A stretch of 26,600 nucleotides of DNA from CAYUNT01 sp964446285 (lineage in GTDB: Bacteria; Sumerlaeota; Sumerlaeia; SLMS01; CAYUNT01), in assembly GCA_964446285.1 (NCBI GenBank), contig CAYUNT010000042.1, forward strand, positions 1-26,600, in the 5' to 3' direction. The position numbers and the translations under genes were made by a program. Within the stretch, counting starts at the first letter, position 1; every line of letters starts with the position of its first letter. This document shows positions 7,769 through 17,700 of this stretch, piece by piece. The notes beneath the pieces were generated by a model that saw nothing but the letters and a program-made list of their open reading frames with translations, made no database searches and had not been told where the DNA came from.

Positions 7769-8293
7769 ATGAACATGCCGGGAAAACTTACACGGATTCT
7801 CCTTGCAGGGGCCTGTGTCCTGTTTTTGGGCGCGCTGGGGCCTTGGAGCGCCGCGGCCCAAAAACCAGGCGGCAAGGTATATGTCAAAGTCAGCGGGGCC
7901 AAGTTGCGCGGCGGAGCGGAAGCCACTGCCCCCGTCGTGGCGGAGCTGGCGCGCGGAGCCGAATTGGCCGTTGTGGCCGTCGAGGGCACGCGCGTCAAAG
8001 CGTCCTATCAGGGCAAACAAGGCTATATCTCGCGTCTTCATGTGTCTGAAACGCGGCCCGAAGAAGGCGGAGGCGGAACGCTGGGAGGAATGGCCCGCTC
8101 GGACGTCAGCGCCGACGAGCGCCAGACCGTGGCTAGCCTGCGCGGACTCAATCCCGCCGCCAAGGCAATGGCCGAGCGCGAAGGAGTGCGCGCCGAGTGC
8201 GTGAAATGGGTCGATCGCATGGAACAGCAAAGCGCCCGCATCACGCAGCCCGAAGTCCAGAATTTCCTCCAGGGTGGCGGCGTCGGACTCTGA
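7769..8293 (+). CDS. Secreted bacterial SH3-domain protein
   Basis: The 174-residue protein has a Sec signal peptide (MNMPGKLTRILLAG..., cleavage probably after A30 in SAAAQ). A bacterial SH3 fold follows at about residues 36-95: KVYVKVSGAKLRGGAEATAP (the family's n-V-R-s-g-p strand), ELARGAEL, and KQGYISRLHV (the usual G-Y-V/I strand). The C-terminal 75 residues are helical and charged (DERQTVASLRGLNPAAKAMA), with no known domain; I infer a partner-binding segment. GGGGAG at 7755-7760, 8 bases upstream, fixes the start. Such SH3 domains bind peptidoglycan stems or envelope proteins. It opens the cluster and lies 64 bases before an M48 protease, so it may be that enzyme's adaptor. That coupling is inference. 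Confidence 0.85.
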   Translation: MNMPGKLTRILLAGACVLFLGALGPWSAAAQKPGGKVYVKVSGAKLRGGAEATAPVVAELARGAELAVVAVEGTRVKASYQGKQGYISRLHVSETRPEEGGGGTLGGMARSDVSADERQTVASLRGLNPAAKAMAEREGVRAECVKWVDRMEQQSARITQPEVQNFLQGGGVGL

Positions 8294-8357
8294 GCCGCCG
8301 GAGCTCCTTCTCCCTGTCTTCCTCTTTCTTTCCAGGATTTCCAAGGAGTGATATATT

Positions 8358-9266
8358 ATGAAAACGGTATATATGTGGATAATGATTCTCGCCGCGGGTC
8401 TGGCGCTCGGGGCCTGCACGTCCACGCAACTCGGCACGCTGGCCAAGGCGGGCGCCCTGGCCGCGGGAAAAGACGAAGCCACAGCCTCTAAAATCGGGAC
8501 GGCCACTCAATCCTCGGTGGAAGGATTGCTTCCCGTTCCCGTGGAGCAGGAAAAGGCCATCGGTGGCGGCGTGGCCATCAAGGCCTTCCAGAATTTCGGC
8601 CCGATGTATGACGACACCGAGATCGAGCGCTATGTGAACCTTGTTGGCAAGGCTGTGGCGGCCAATTGCAGCCGTCCGGACCTGCCTTATGCCTTTGCCG
8701 TAATCGACAACGACACGCCCAATGCCTTCGCCGGGCCGGGCGGATATGTATTCATTACGGTTGGCGCGCTGCGCAACATGCACAGCGAAGCCCAGCTGGC
8801 CGCCGTTCTGGCGCATGAATGCGCGCATATTTCGCACCGCCATGCCATCAAGACCCTTCAGCGCGCCAAACTGCTGGAGGGCGCTTCGCAATGGGCTTCG
8901 GTTGCCGATCCGGCCAATGGCGAGAGCTATGGCCAGCTGATTTCCGCCGCCGAAGACGCGCTGTTCAACAAGGGCCTCGATCAGAAGATGGAATATCAGG
9001 CCGATCAGAGCGGCGTGGAGATTGCCGCCGCCACGGGCTACAATCCGTGGGGATTGAAGGAATATCTTTCCACGCTCGAAGCGCTGCTTTCCACCAGCGC
9101 CCCTACGGGCGGATGGTTCCAAACCCACCCGCCGATTCGCGAGCGCATCAAACGCCTCGATGTGGAACTCAACACGAAGTATGCGGAATATAAGACGCTT
9201 CCTTCGGTCAAGGACCGCTTCCAGAAGACTGTGATCGCTCGTCTGAAGGCAAAGGGGCGCTTGTAG
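8358..9266 (+). CDS. M48-family metalloprotease lipoprotein (BepA/LoiP-like)
   Basis: The 302-residue protein begins with a lipoprotein signal peptide with its lipobox at LGAC (Cys20), so it should be anchored in the periplasm. The zinc site is complete: HECAH at residues 153-157, and the third ligand Glu212 in EYQAD, the family's E-x-x-A-D motif. The stretch preceding the metal site (NAFAGPGGYVFITVGAL) is the hallmark edge strand of M48B/C enzymes. The C-terminal region has the expected FQTHPPIRERIKRL motif. Length and order match periplasmic M48 proteases that degrade misfolded outer-membrane proteins and assist their assembly. An AAGGAG at 8343-8348 supports the start. It is followed by the AsmA-like gene after 75 bases. 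Inferred role: envelope quality control. Confidence 0.95.
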   Translation: MKTVYMWIMILAAGLALGACTSTQLGTLAKAGALAAGKDEATASKIGTATQSSVEGLLPVPVEQEKAIGGGVAIKAFQNFGPMYDDTEIERYVNLVGKAVAANCSRPDLPYAFAVIDNDTPNAFAGPGGYVFITVGALRNMHSEAQLAAVLAHECAHISHRHAIKTLQRAKLLEGASQWASVADPANGESYGQLISAAEDALFNKGLDQKMEYQADQSGVEIAAATGYNPWGLKEYLSTLEALLSTSAPTGGWFQTHPPIRERIKRLDVELNTKYAEYKTLPSVKDRFQKTVIARLKAKGRL

Positions 9267-9341
9267 GCGCATGGATGGCCTTGGTTTTCTTGCATCTTGC
9301 GCTTCCCCTGAATCACGAATCCCACGGCAGACCTTGACTTT

Positions 9342-12300
9342 ATGACTCCCTCGAACGCCCCGACGTCGAAGGGACAGCAACCGGGCGCGCCCGGTTTGCC
9401 CAAGTCCCCTGCGCCCGGAACGCCGCGGCGGAAAAAATGGCGGTGGCTGCGCCGTTTGCTCCGCCTTTTCCTTCTGCTATTTCTTCTCTTTGTCTTGTTT
9501 ATAGCGCTGCTGCCGTCGCTGATTTCCAGCGGACCTGTCCGGGCGCTCGCGATTACGCAAGCCTCCCGCTATCTCAAACGTCCTGTCGCGCTCGAACGCC
9601 TGGCGCTTAGCTGGGCGGGAACGTTTGAAATAAAAGGGCTGGAAATCGGCCCGCTCAAGGATGAGCCATCGCAGCCGCTTTTCGCCCTGGGCCTTTTGCG
9701 GGCGCAATGGGGTTGGAAGCCGCTTTTCTCGAAAAAGGTCCGGGTGGATGAGTGCCGCCTCGACGGACTGCGCCTGACGGTGGCGCGGACTTCCGACGGG
9801 GGATGGAATTTGCTCCGGCTCATTCCAGCAAAGCCGGCGTCCGCTGGCGCTGAAGCCGCTCCACCTCCTAAGGCGCCCGTCCGCACGCCCGAACTGGAAG
9901 GCGTGCCTGTGACGCCTCCGCCCATCCCCGAGCTGCCGGTCGAGGCGCTGCACGTGGCCTTGAGCGACTGGCGCGTGGACGTGATCGACAATGTAAGCAC
10001 GCGACCGTTGCGCGCCGCCTATGCGCTGCAATCGCTGAAGTTGAACCTCGATTCGCCGCGCGATCCGCTCACGCTTGATGTTAATTCAGCCATCGAATAC
10101 GGCCCGGCGGGAAATGCACTCCCCCTGATCGCGGCCTTGCGTGTTCACCCGGGACCCAAAGGATTTCTGGCCTGGCAGGACCTTCACACCACAGGCGCTC
10201 TGCAATTGCCGCGCCAGTTGGTGACGCTCGACGTTTCGCCACGCGGCAAGGAGGCGGCGGGGACGGCAGGTCTGACGGGGCTGGCAGCCCTGGTTGCATG
10301 GCATCTCGAACCGGCGCCTTTGATAGCCTATGCGCAAAAGGGCCTTGGGCAGCCGCTTCCCGCCGGAGTGGATGGCGCGCTCGAAGGCAGCCTGCGGGCC
10401 GCTTGGGATGCCGCCACTTCGGCCTCGGTGGTTTTGCGCGCCGATTATCTTGATTTGCGCGTCAGCGCGCCGCCGCTCGGACCCGACCCGCTTGATCTTG
10501 GCGATGGCTCGTTCCGCCTGGCCGTTTCCGCCGCAGACGCTGGTCCGGGAGGACTCGCCTGGTCGCGATGGCATCTCGATGGTCCGAATTTCGATTCGCA
10601 ATTTGTGCAACTCGCCGCGCGGGGCGACGTGGAAGAGGTGGGCGCGGGATTGTCGCCGCACGGACGCCTCGAATGGCGTCTCGACCACCAGACGGATTCG
10701 CTCGATCCAATTCTCACGGCTCTGAAAATCAACCTGCCGCCCCAGGCGCGGATGCTGCGCGAGGTCGTGTCGCGCGGAAGCGTCGAGGGCGGCCTGGACC
10801 GCCCAATCCGCCTCGAGGGCGAACTGCTCGCTGGTCTTTCCGAACTGGGCAAAGCAGACATCGCCACCATTCTGGGCGTCGCGCACGAACTCATTTTCGA
10901 CCGCGCCGCGGATCATCTGGAATTGACGGCGAGTGTTGGTGAATTTGCCCGGCGAGCGGATAGGCGCCCGCTCGATCCAGCTTGGCTGGACACGCGCGTG
11001 GCGCTCGACGGCGTTCTCAAACCAGATCGCAAAGGACGCCTTGATGTCGAACTTCATCCCGAACCTGCCCTGAAGCGCGTTGTGGCGCTTGGGCTGGCGC
11101 CCTCGGGATTCCTCACAACCGGCACGCTCGCCGTCTCGACGCTCTTCGCGCTTAACCCAGCGATGGACGCGAGCGCCGTTGTGAATACGCGCGGGGCGCT
11201 TGGATTCGGCCTGGATCGCGCCGCGCCCGGATTTGCCGCGCTTCCCCCCGCGCTAGCGGGTGTCAAACCCGCCGCCATAACGATGAATAATATCGAGATT
11301 TCGCTCGCGCGAACCGCGAAAGGGAATCTGGCCGTCGATACCACGGGCGACATCCGCCTGGCAGGCGGCTATGATATGATTCCCCCGCCGGCTTCTGCTT
11401 TGGCCCCCACCGCTTCTGACGCCACTGCTTCCTCCACCGTTGCCGTGGCGCCCGCCTTTGCTTCTGCCCCGCCGCTTCTCACGCGCCTCGATCTCCCGCT
11501 GAAATGGGATGTTGCCTTCCGAATGCCCACCTCCGCGCCAATGGAATTGCGGGCCAGCGCCGATATGCAGCCCACGCTTGAACTCGGCGGAGCGATGTTC
11601 TTGCGGAAAACTGAGCGCGTCCGCCTGGGCGCGGACCTCTCTTTCGACCTGCCCACTGGTTCGCTTGATTTGCGCCAGGCCAGTGCGGAGTTGGGAGAAT
11701 GGGCGCGCTTGTCCGCCGCCGCGCAACTCGAACAACTCGGCCGCCGCCGCCTCGATTCGCGCGCCGATGTTGATCTCCTATGGGGCGATGACCTGCTTTC
11801 CTGGATTCCCGCTCCTTACAGCGCGATGGGATTCGACCTGCGCGGGCGCACGCAAATCCACACGACGGCGCAAGGGCGCTGGGACCCCGAAACCCCCACC
11901 GAGCGATTAAAGGCGCAAGTGGCGCTCGATCACCATTTCGATTCGCTGCGCATCGGGCCAGGGCTTGCGCCGCTGGCGCGCGGACGAGATTGGGACGCGC
12001 AAGTCCGCATCGCGACAGGCGCATCGCCCGCCCAGCCGCTTCAGGAAATTCGCATGTCGATCAATGCGAGCCTCGGCCATACGGACGCCCTCCAGATGGT
12101 CGCGCTCGAACAATTGTCCACAACAGCCTCGTTTTCTTTCGTCCCTGTTCCGCCCATGCAAACGCAATGGAATGTGACCATGATGCTCGACCAGTTGGCC
12201 GCCGGGGCGGGTCCGCTGCCGGTGATTCTTGAGGGCATTGGCGCAGACACGCGCGGACAGGCCGAGGTGAAACCGCTGAGCGTGCGCCTCAACCGCACGT

Positions 12301-14105
12301 ATTTTGGGATTCGCGATCTGTTGCGCACGAACCTCGACGCCACTTTTACGAGCGATACGCAAACCTTTTCGGTTCAATCTTCCGCGGAGATTCTCAGCCT
12401 TCGCCGTGCCCTCGATTTGCCGTTCACTTCTCACGAGCGATTTGTCAATTCGCCGCCTGAAGGCGTCCGCTGGACCGAAACAGCCGCCACTCGTCCCTTG
12501 CTGGCGCTGATCCGCCCCTACAAGGCCACGGACGGGCGCGTTGAGGCCCATTTCGCCGCCTCGGGGAAGATTCCCACGCCCGAAGACGTCAAAGCATTGC
12601 GCCTGCCATTTACGCTCGACGCCTCACTGGCCGCGCGCGACACCGCCACGACGCTCCCCCTGGCAATGCCCATTAAAATCGAAGGGCTAAACCAGGAAAT
12701 GGCCTTGTCCCTGCGCCCGCCTGCCATCGAGACGCGCGCCTCAGGCTCGATTCAGCGCGTTGGCGTTGGCGGGCCATTCCCGCTGGATTTCCGGGAGACG
12801 CGCTGGAAAGCGGGGCTTGGCGCTGACTGGGAAAAGGCGTCGCTGCGCTGGACGCCCGCCGAATTTGCCATTCCCAACTGGGGAATCACGCTTGCGAGCC
12901 AGGGGCGCGTCGAGCAATGGGATGAAGGCATGGCTATCGCGCGGCGCATCCTTCGCGGCGAAGGCAAACCCTCCATCACGCCGCAATGGATTATGGATTT
13001 CGCGCGCCACCTCTCGATTTCTGGCGACGGCGGCCTGGTATGGGAAAGCGCCGACTGGATGCCGTTCGCGCCTTCGGAGGCCCGCGCGCGCGGACGGGTC
13101 ACGATGGCTTCGAGCCTCTCGCAGGAACCGGGCCGCGAGGTCCGATCTGTTTCGGGCCTCGAAATGCGGAATTTCGATTTTGCCCTCGGTCCGAACATTC
13201 ACCTCAATGGCGCAAACGGCCAGCTCGAGATGCTTGTCTCGGGCCGCAGGCAGATCGCCCCCGCTTCCTCCGGGGCGTATCTGACCGACCGGCTCTTTTC
13301 CATTCCGGGCGATCCGTCCGCCAACGGGGCCGATCTCGAAGGGCTGCCGCGCGCCATTGCGCCCATCCGCCCCGATCAGGCTTCGGCCCTGCGCATCGCT
13401 GAAATCGCGGTGGGGCCTTGGGTTTTGCGCGATCTTGTCGTGCGTTCGCAGGGCGACATCCGCCGATGGCGCGTGGACGTCGATTGCGACGACCTGATGA
13501 GCGGCAAACTCCGCGCCCGCATGGCGTTGTCGCAGGCCTCCGCAAGCGAAGGCGGCGGATGGCTGATCGAAGCTGAAATGGAATGCACCGGCGTCAGCGG
13601 GCGCTCGGCGGTTCCGGGCTGGGACCGCCTCGATCCGGCCGAAACCGAGTTGAGCGCCGTGGGTGAATTCCGATGGCGCATCGCGGCCGACGCCAAAACC
13701 CCCGACGAACTCCTGCGCGGAATCGAGGCGCGGTTTGTCGTCACGCATGTCGGTTCGCGCGCCTTGCAGAGTTTCCTCCTTGCCCTCGATCCCAAGGAAG
13801 AAAACCCGGCGTTTGTGGCCGGGCGCCAGGGATTGAATCTGGGACGGCCCAACTACTTCCTGACTTCGTTCCGCCACGGGCTTCTGGATGTGGAAGTCGG
13901 CCTGACGACCTTCACGGGCGTGGGATTCAGGATGCCGCTTCTGCAGCGCGCGCCCGTCGGCGAGGTTACGCGCCTCGATGCCTTGCGCGCCGCCCTCCAG
14001 GCTGTGGCGATGGTCCGCACGGGCCTGGATGCCTTTGCCCTTCTCGATGAATGGGCCACTTTGGATCCCGGCGCCACGTTCACTCTCGCGAGGAAACAGC
14101 CATGA
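9342..14105 (+). CDS. AsmA/YdbH-like envelope-spanning protein
   Basis: The 1587-residue protein has a Pro-rich cytoplasmic tail, an Arg/Lys-rich stop (RRKKWRWLRR) and one membrane span at about residues 40-60, leaving the rest in the periplasm. Directly after the span comes the AsmA-type start: RYLKRPVALERLALSWAG, then CRLDGLRLTVARTSDGGWN, matching the family's l-x-l-x-R-x-x-d-G-x-W-N motif. The remainder is a long series of alternating strands, the sign of a beta-taco groove that ferries lipids. The C-terminus (FLLALDPKEENPAF, then a GLLDVEVGL strand) resembles the ends of YdbH/TamB-type proteins. A low-complexity Ala/Pro/Ser/Thr linker sits near residues 680-712. No Shine-Dalgarno is obvious. 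It ends in an ATGA overlap with a YdbL-like gene, echoing E. coli ydbH-ynbE-ydbL. AsmA-like membership is firm; lipid transport is inferred. Confidence 0.85.
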   Translation: MTPSNAPTSKGQQPGAPGLPKSPAPGTPRRKKWRWLRRLLRLFLLLFLLFVLFIALLPSLISSGPVRALAITQASRYLKRPVALERLALSWAGTFEIKGLEIGPLKDEPSQPLFALGLLRAQWGWKPLFSKKVRVDECRLDGLRLTVARTSDGGWNLLRLIPAKPASAGAEAAPPPKAPVRTPELEGVPVTPPPIPELPVEALHVALSDWRVDVIDNVSTRPLRAAYALQSLKLNLDSPRDPLTLDVNSAIEYGPAGNALPLIAALRVHPGPKGFLAWQDLHTTGALQLPRQLVTLDVSPRGKEAAGTAGLTGLAALVAWHLEPAPLIAYAQKGLGQPLPAGVDGALEGSLRAAWDAATSASVVLRADYLDLRVSAPPLGPDPLDLGDGSFRLAVSAADAGPGGLAWSRWHLDGPNFDSQFVQLAARGDVEEVGAGLSPHGRLEWRLDHQTDSLDPILTALKINLPPQARMLREVVSRGSVEGGLDRPIRLEGELLAGLSELGKADIATILGVAHELIFDRAADHLELTASVGEFARRADRRPLDPAWLDTRVALDGVLKPDRKGRLDVELHPEPALKRVVALGLAPSGFLTTGTLAVSTLFALNPAMDASAVVNTRGALGFGLDRAAPGFAALPPALAGVKPAAITMNNIEISLARTAKGNLAVDTTGDIRLAGGYDMIPPPASALAPTASDATASSTVAVAPAFASAPPLLTRLDLPLKWDVAFRMPTSAPMELRASADMQPTLELGGAMFLRKTERVRLGADLSFDLPTGSLDLRQASAELGEWARLSAAAQLEQLGRRRLDSRADVDLLWGDDLLSWIPAPYSAMGFDLRGRTQIHTTAQGRWDPETPTERLKAQVALDHHFDSLRIGPGLAPLARGRDWDAQVRIATGASPAQPLQEIRMSINASLGHTDALQMVALEQLSTTASFSFVPVPPMQTQWNVTMMLDQLAAGAGPLPVILEGIGADTRGQAEVKPLSVRLNRTYFGIRDLLRTNLDATFTSDTQTFSVQSSAEILSLRRALDLPFTSHERFVNSPPEGVRWTETAATRPLLALIRPYKATDGRVEAHFAASGKIPTPEDVKALRLPFTLDASLAARDTATTLPLAMPIKIEGLNQEMALSLRPPAIETRASGSIQRVGVGGPFPLDFRETRWKAGLGADWEKASLRWTPAEFAIPNWGITLASQGRVEQWDEGMAIARRILRGEGKPSITPQWIMDFARHLSISGDGGLVWESADWMPFAPSEARARGRVTMASSLSQEPGREVRSVSGLEMRNFDFALGPNIHLNGANGQLEMLVSGRRQIAPASSGAYLTDRLFSIPGDPSANGADLEGLPRAIAPIRPDQASALRIAEIAVGPWVLRDLVVRSQGDIRRWRVDVDCDDLMSGKLRARMALSQASASEGGGWLIEAEMECTGVSGRSAVPGWDRLDPAETELSAVGEFRWRIAADAKTPDELLRGIEARFVVTHVGSRALQSFLLALDPKEENPAFVAGRQGLNLGRPNYFLTSFRHGLLDVEVGLTTFTGVGFRMPLLQRAPVGEVTRLDALRAALQAVAMVRTGLDAFALLDEWATLDPGATFTLARKQP

Positions 14106-14755
14106 TTCGGGAAAATGCGTTTTTTGCCACAAAAAACACGAAAAAAACGAACAAGAAGAATGGGAATTCTCTTTCTTCTCTTCCTTTCGTTCTTTTCGTT
14201 TTTTTCGTGGTTAATTCTTCCCTCTTCCTCTCCGGATGCGGCGGGCCGTTTTTGGGTGTGAACATCTTTGTCGTCGGCGAGCGCACCTCGCTCGAAAAGC
14301 AGGTGCTTGGCAATTACCGCGCCCTCAACACGGATTTCGAGGCATTCGGATCCGTGCGCGGCGTTGATCCGTCGGGCCAGGTGAAACAGCCGCCCCCCAT
14401 TTCGGATTCGAAAAAAGCGGCGCTTCTGGCCATGCAAAATCGCGCATACAACCGCGACGACGTGCTGGGGCTTCTCAACCGTTCGATCGCGGGCGAAAAC
14501 AACCAGGGGCTTCTCACGATCTTTGACGAGGCGCTGGCCCAAGCGTCCGCGCAGGATCAGGCCTTTTACAAGCAGGTGGTTTCGGAGGAAAACGCCGATC
14601 GCGAGACTCTGATGCGCCGCCTGCTGGAAACCACGCCCGGCTTGCGGCCCGAAGATGAACCGCGTGTCCGGGCTGTCTTCGCCAGCCTCAACCGCGACTC
14701 CGCTCCGGGTGGCGCGCGGGTCCAGATGGAGGACGGGACGTGGACTACCAAGTAA
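14102..14755 (+). CDS. DUF1318/YdbL-like lipoprotein
   Basis: The start ATG at 14102 overlaps the upstream stop (ATGA), with GAGGA a few bases before it. The frame is open back to 14051 but those codons lie inside the AsmA-like gene. The 217-residue protein has a lipoprotein signal peptide ending at LSGC (Cys46). The mature part runs GERTSLEKQVLGNYRAL, AYNRDDVLGLLNRS, VVSEENADRETLM and ends MEDGTWTTK. These match the DUF1318 pattern (vGErTaLExQvLG, NxDDi, vxxENaxR, and a final dG-x-W-x-x-K as in YdbL). In E. coli YdbL works with YdbH and the lipoprotein YnbE. Here a single lipidated protein follows the YdbH-like gene, so it may serve both roles; that is inference. Its signal peptide is encoded by a palindromic repeat. 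Confidence 0.78.
   Translation: MIRENAFFATKNTKKTNKKNGNSLSSLPFVLFVFFVVNSSLFLSGCGGPFLGVNIFVVGERTSLEKQVLGNYRALNTDFEAFGSVRGVDPSGQVKQPPPISDSKKAALLAMQNRAYNRDDVLGLLNRSIAGENNQGLLTIFDEALAQASAQDQAFYKQVVSEENADRETLMRRLLETTPGLRPEDEPRVRAVFASLNRDSAPGGARVQMEDGTWTTK
14124..14214. repeat. Palindromic repeat forming the signal peptide of the YdbL-like lipoprotein
   Basis: An A-rich left arm (14126-14157, CCACAAAAAACACGAAAAAA and on) is complementary to a T-rich right arm (14184-14214, ending TTTTTTTCGTGGTTAA). The left arm encodes residues 9-19 (ATKNTKKTNKK) and the right arm residues 28-38 (PFVLFVFFVVN), which are the basic and hydrophobic parts of the signal peptide. Confidence 0.85.
14728..14732 (+). promoter_or_regulatory. 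Shine-Dalgarno that selects the GTG start of the CHAT lipoprotein
   Basis: GGAGG lies 7 bases before the GTG at 14740, inside the end of the YdbL-like gene. It supports an unusual start that overlaps the upstream stop by 16 bases and suggests translational coupling. Confidence 0.6.
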
Positions 14756-17700
14756 TAGAAGCTAGAAAAGAGATTTTAACCACGAAAAACGCGAAAAACA
14801 CGAAAGGAAGAGATAGAGAAAATCATTTTCTTTCGCGTCCTTTCGCGTTTTTCGCGGTTGTTGTAATTATTTCCGCTTTCGCGGCCGCGGGATGCTCGAT
14901 GCGGGGGGCGCGGGGGCTGGAGTCCGCTGCGTTTCATTCGCTGACGCCTGTTGTGCCGAAGTTCATTTCGTCCACCGCTGCCGCGAGTGCGGATGCGGCC
15001 ACTTCGCCCTCGCGCGAACTGGCCCTGTGGACGCGCGCCCAGGATGCGCCGCGCCGCTGGACCGCCGATCCCGCCAATGAACAAATGCCAGATGTCGCGC
15101 CGGACGGACGGTTGCTTGCCTATGTATCCGACGCCGAAGGGAGCGAGGACATTCTCCTTCTCCCGTTGCCTCCCGCCGCGCCCGATCCGCCGCGCCGATT
15201 TGCAGCGTCGCCCGCCCGCGAACTCTCCCCGCGATTTTCTCCGGACGGACGCCGTATCGCTTATATCTCGACGCTCGACGACGCCTTTGGCGATTTGTGG
15301 GTCGCGCCCGTTTCCGCCAAACGCTCGGGCGCGGCGCGCAAACTCACTGACCGCTCCACGCGCGATGCCGATCCGGCCTGGACCCCAGGCGGGCGTTCGA
15401 TTGTCTTTTCGCGCGCCGAGGGCGAAAAGCCGCCCGCCTTGGCCATTTATGATCTGAAAACGGGCAGCACGCGCGATCTTGCCTCCGGTCCGGCCTCGCA
15501 GCCCGACGTCTCACCCGATGGACGCTGGGTGGTTCATGCCGTGCCCGGCGCCAATGGGATTTCCACGTCGCTCGCCTTGTTCGACCTCCAAAACGAAATG
15601 GGACATCCGGCGCTTGTGGCCGATTATCCGATGGCCAATCCGCGATTCGCGCCCGATGGACGCGCCGTGCTGTTTGCCGCCGGGTCCGATGACACCAGCA
15701 CAGACGACCGCTTTTCGCCCGAGGACAACTGGGTGATTTGGCGCGCGGAATTCGATCCGGCCTCGGGGGATTTGCGCACGCCCGCGCCGCTGACCTCCGC
15801 CGCCTCGGATTCGCGCCAGCCCGCGCCATTCAAGGGCGGATTTTTCTTTGCGCGCAATTCGCGCTTGCGCCGCGGCGATTTGTTCACCTTCGGCGAGATG
15901 GGCGCGGTGAATCTGGCCGAGGGCCTGACGGATGCGTCTGCCGCTCCAGATGCGTCCGCGATTCCGGATTCTTCTGCCGCACCAAAGTCATCCGCCGCCC
16001 TGGCGCGTGTTCTGCGTCTGGCCGCCGACCGCCCCAACGAACCCGACCTGATCCTCTGCGCCTGGCGCAATCTTGCGGCCCTGGCACAAGAAGAAATAAA
16101 TCTTGGACGAGACGTCCAAGCCACCGGAAAGTCTCACAACTCACAACTCACAACTCCCAACTCCTCGCTCACAACTCACAACTCACAACCCACAACTCTC
16201 CCCGACATCTCCTCCCGCGCCCGCATCGCGGAAATCCGCCTGCTGATTCAAATCGGCCGCCTCCAGCAGGCGCGCCGGGTGGCCGGACGCCTCGCAAGCG
16301 ATGCCGATGCGCCTGGTGCCTATCGAGGGCTGGCAAGCGTCGAACTCCAGCGCGCACTGGTGGCGCAGTCCGAACGCGCCACAGCAAAGCCTGAAACTCT
16401 TGCCGAATCCCGCCGCCAGGCCTTGGCCGCCATTCAGGCCCTTCTGGCCGATCCCGCCTATTCCGGCCAGGCGGAGTTTGCCGCCGAGGCGCGGCTGTTT
16501 GCCGCCCAACTCCATCGCGACCTGGGCGACCCGCGCGCCGCTATCGAAGAGACCGACGCCATTTTGCTCAACTATCCCGATCAACCATCAGCGCGCGCAC
16601 GCGCCTTGCTGCTTCGCGGCGCTTTGCAGGAACGGCTCGGACTCAACGACGAAGTGGTTCCAACGTATCTCGGCGTTGTGCGCGATTTCCCCGGACAGCG
16701 CCGCGAATGCATCGAGGCGGCCCGCCGCGTGGTTGATGCCGCCGCGAGCGAGGGAAAAACGCCCGACGACAAGCGCCGCCTCTTGCGCGTTCAGATTGCC
16801 GCGCCGCAAACGCCCGCCCTTGTGTCCGCCTTTGCGCAAAACCGCATTGGCGACCTCTTTGCCGCCGAGGAGCGCTTTGGCGACGCCATCGAGGAATATG
16901 GCCGCACGATCGCCCGCTATTCGCAGGAAACCGAGGCGGTATCCGCCGCCCATTTCGCCCTCTCGCGCATCTACTACGATTTGGGCAATTACGCCGAAAG
17001 CGTCCGCGCCTACGAGCGCATCGAACTGCGTCTTCGCCCGCGCGACGACGCCTTCCATGCCCGCGCCCGCCGCGGATACATCCGCCAGACGCTCCTCAAG
17101 GCCGAAGCGGAATGGCGTCAGAACGATCCGCTGCAGGCCCGCGCGACATTTGCTTCGCTTCTCGACTACGACGCGGAAATCGTTGAAGCCTGGCGTGGTA
17201 TCCTCCGCAGTGACAATGCTCTGGGCCGCATTCCCGCGACGCTGCGCGAAATCGAAACCAGCCTCTCCGCCGCGCCCGACCGCCCTGCATTGCGTTATGC
17301 GCGGGGCCTTGCCCTGAGTTATCTGCCCGGGCGAGAATCCGAGTCGATCCGCGAACTCCAGCGCGCCGCCCTGCTCGATCCGGGGTCGCCCTACCCGCAC
17401 CAGACGCTCGGCTACCTCTTCGAGCAGCGCATGAACACCCGCAACGACACGGCGGCCGGCGAACGGTCGCTGCGCGAATACCAACTCGCCCTCACGCTTT
17501 CGGACGCCGAACTCGTTCCGCAAAACGTGGCGGCGCTGATCGTGAACTGCGGCAACTCGGCGCGGCTGCTCGGGTTGTGGGGGCTGGCGCATTCGTATTA
17601 TCAGCAGAGGCTGAAATCCACCGAACCGCATGAAGACCCGCGCACGGAGTTCTTATTCCTGCGCCGGGCGGCGGAAGTGGCGTTCAGTGCGGGAGATTCG

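Noticed and set aside
12741..14132. A 463-codon minus-strand open frame
   Set aside because: It is antisense to the AsmA-like gene; GC-rich codon use leaves few stops on the opposite strand. No domain or ribosome binding site is seen.
14899..14901. In-frame Met54 as the start of the CHAT protein
   Set aside because: It would remove the signal peptide and lipobox and has no good Shine-Dalgarno, while the GTG at 14740 has GGAGG at 7 bases. It stays a possible alternative.
16134..16200. Possible CRISPR-like repeat array
   Set aside because: The units are about 7 bases, directly adjacent and without spacers, and they are translated as part of a long gene.
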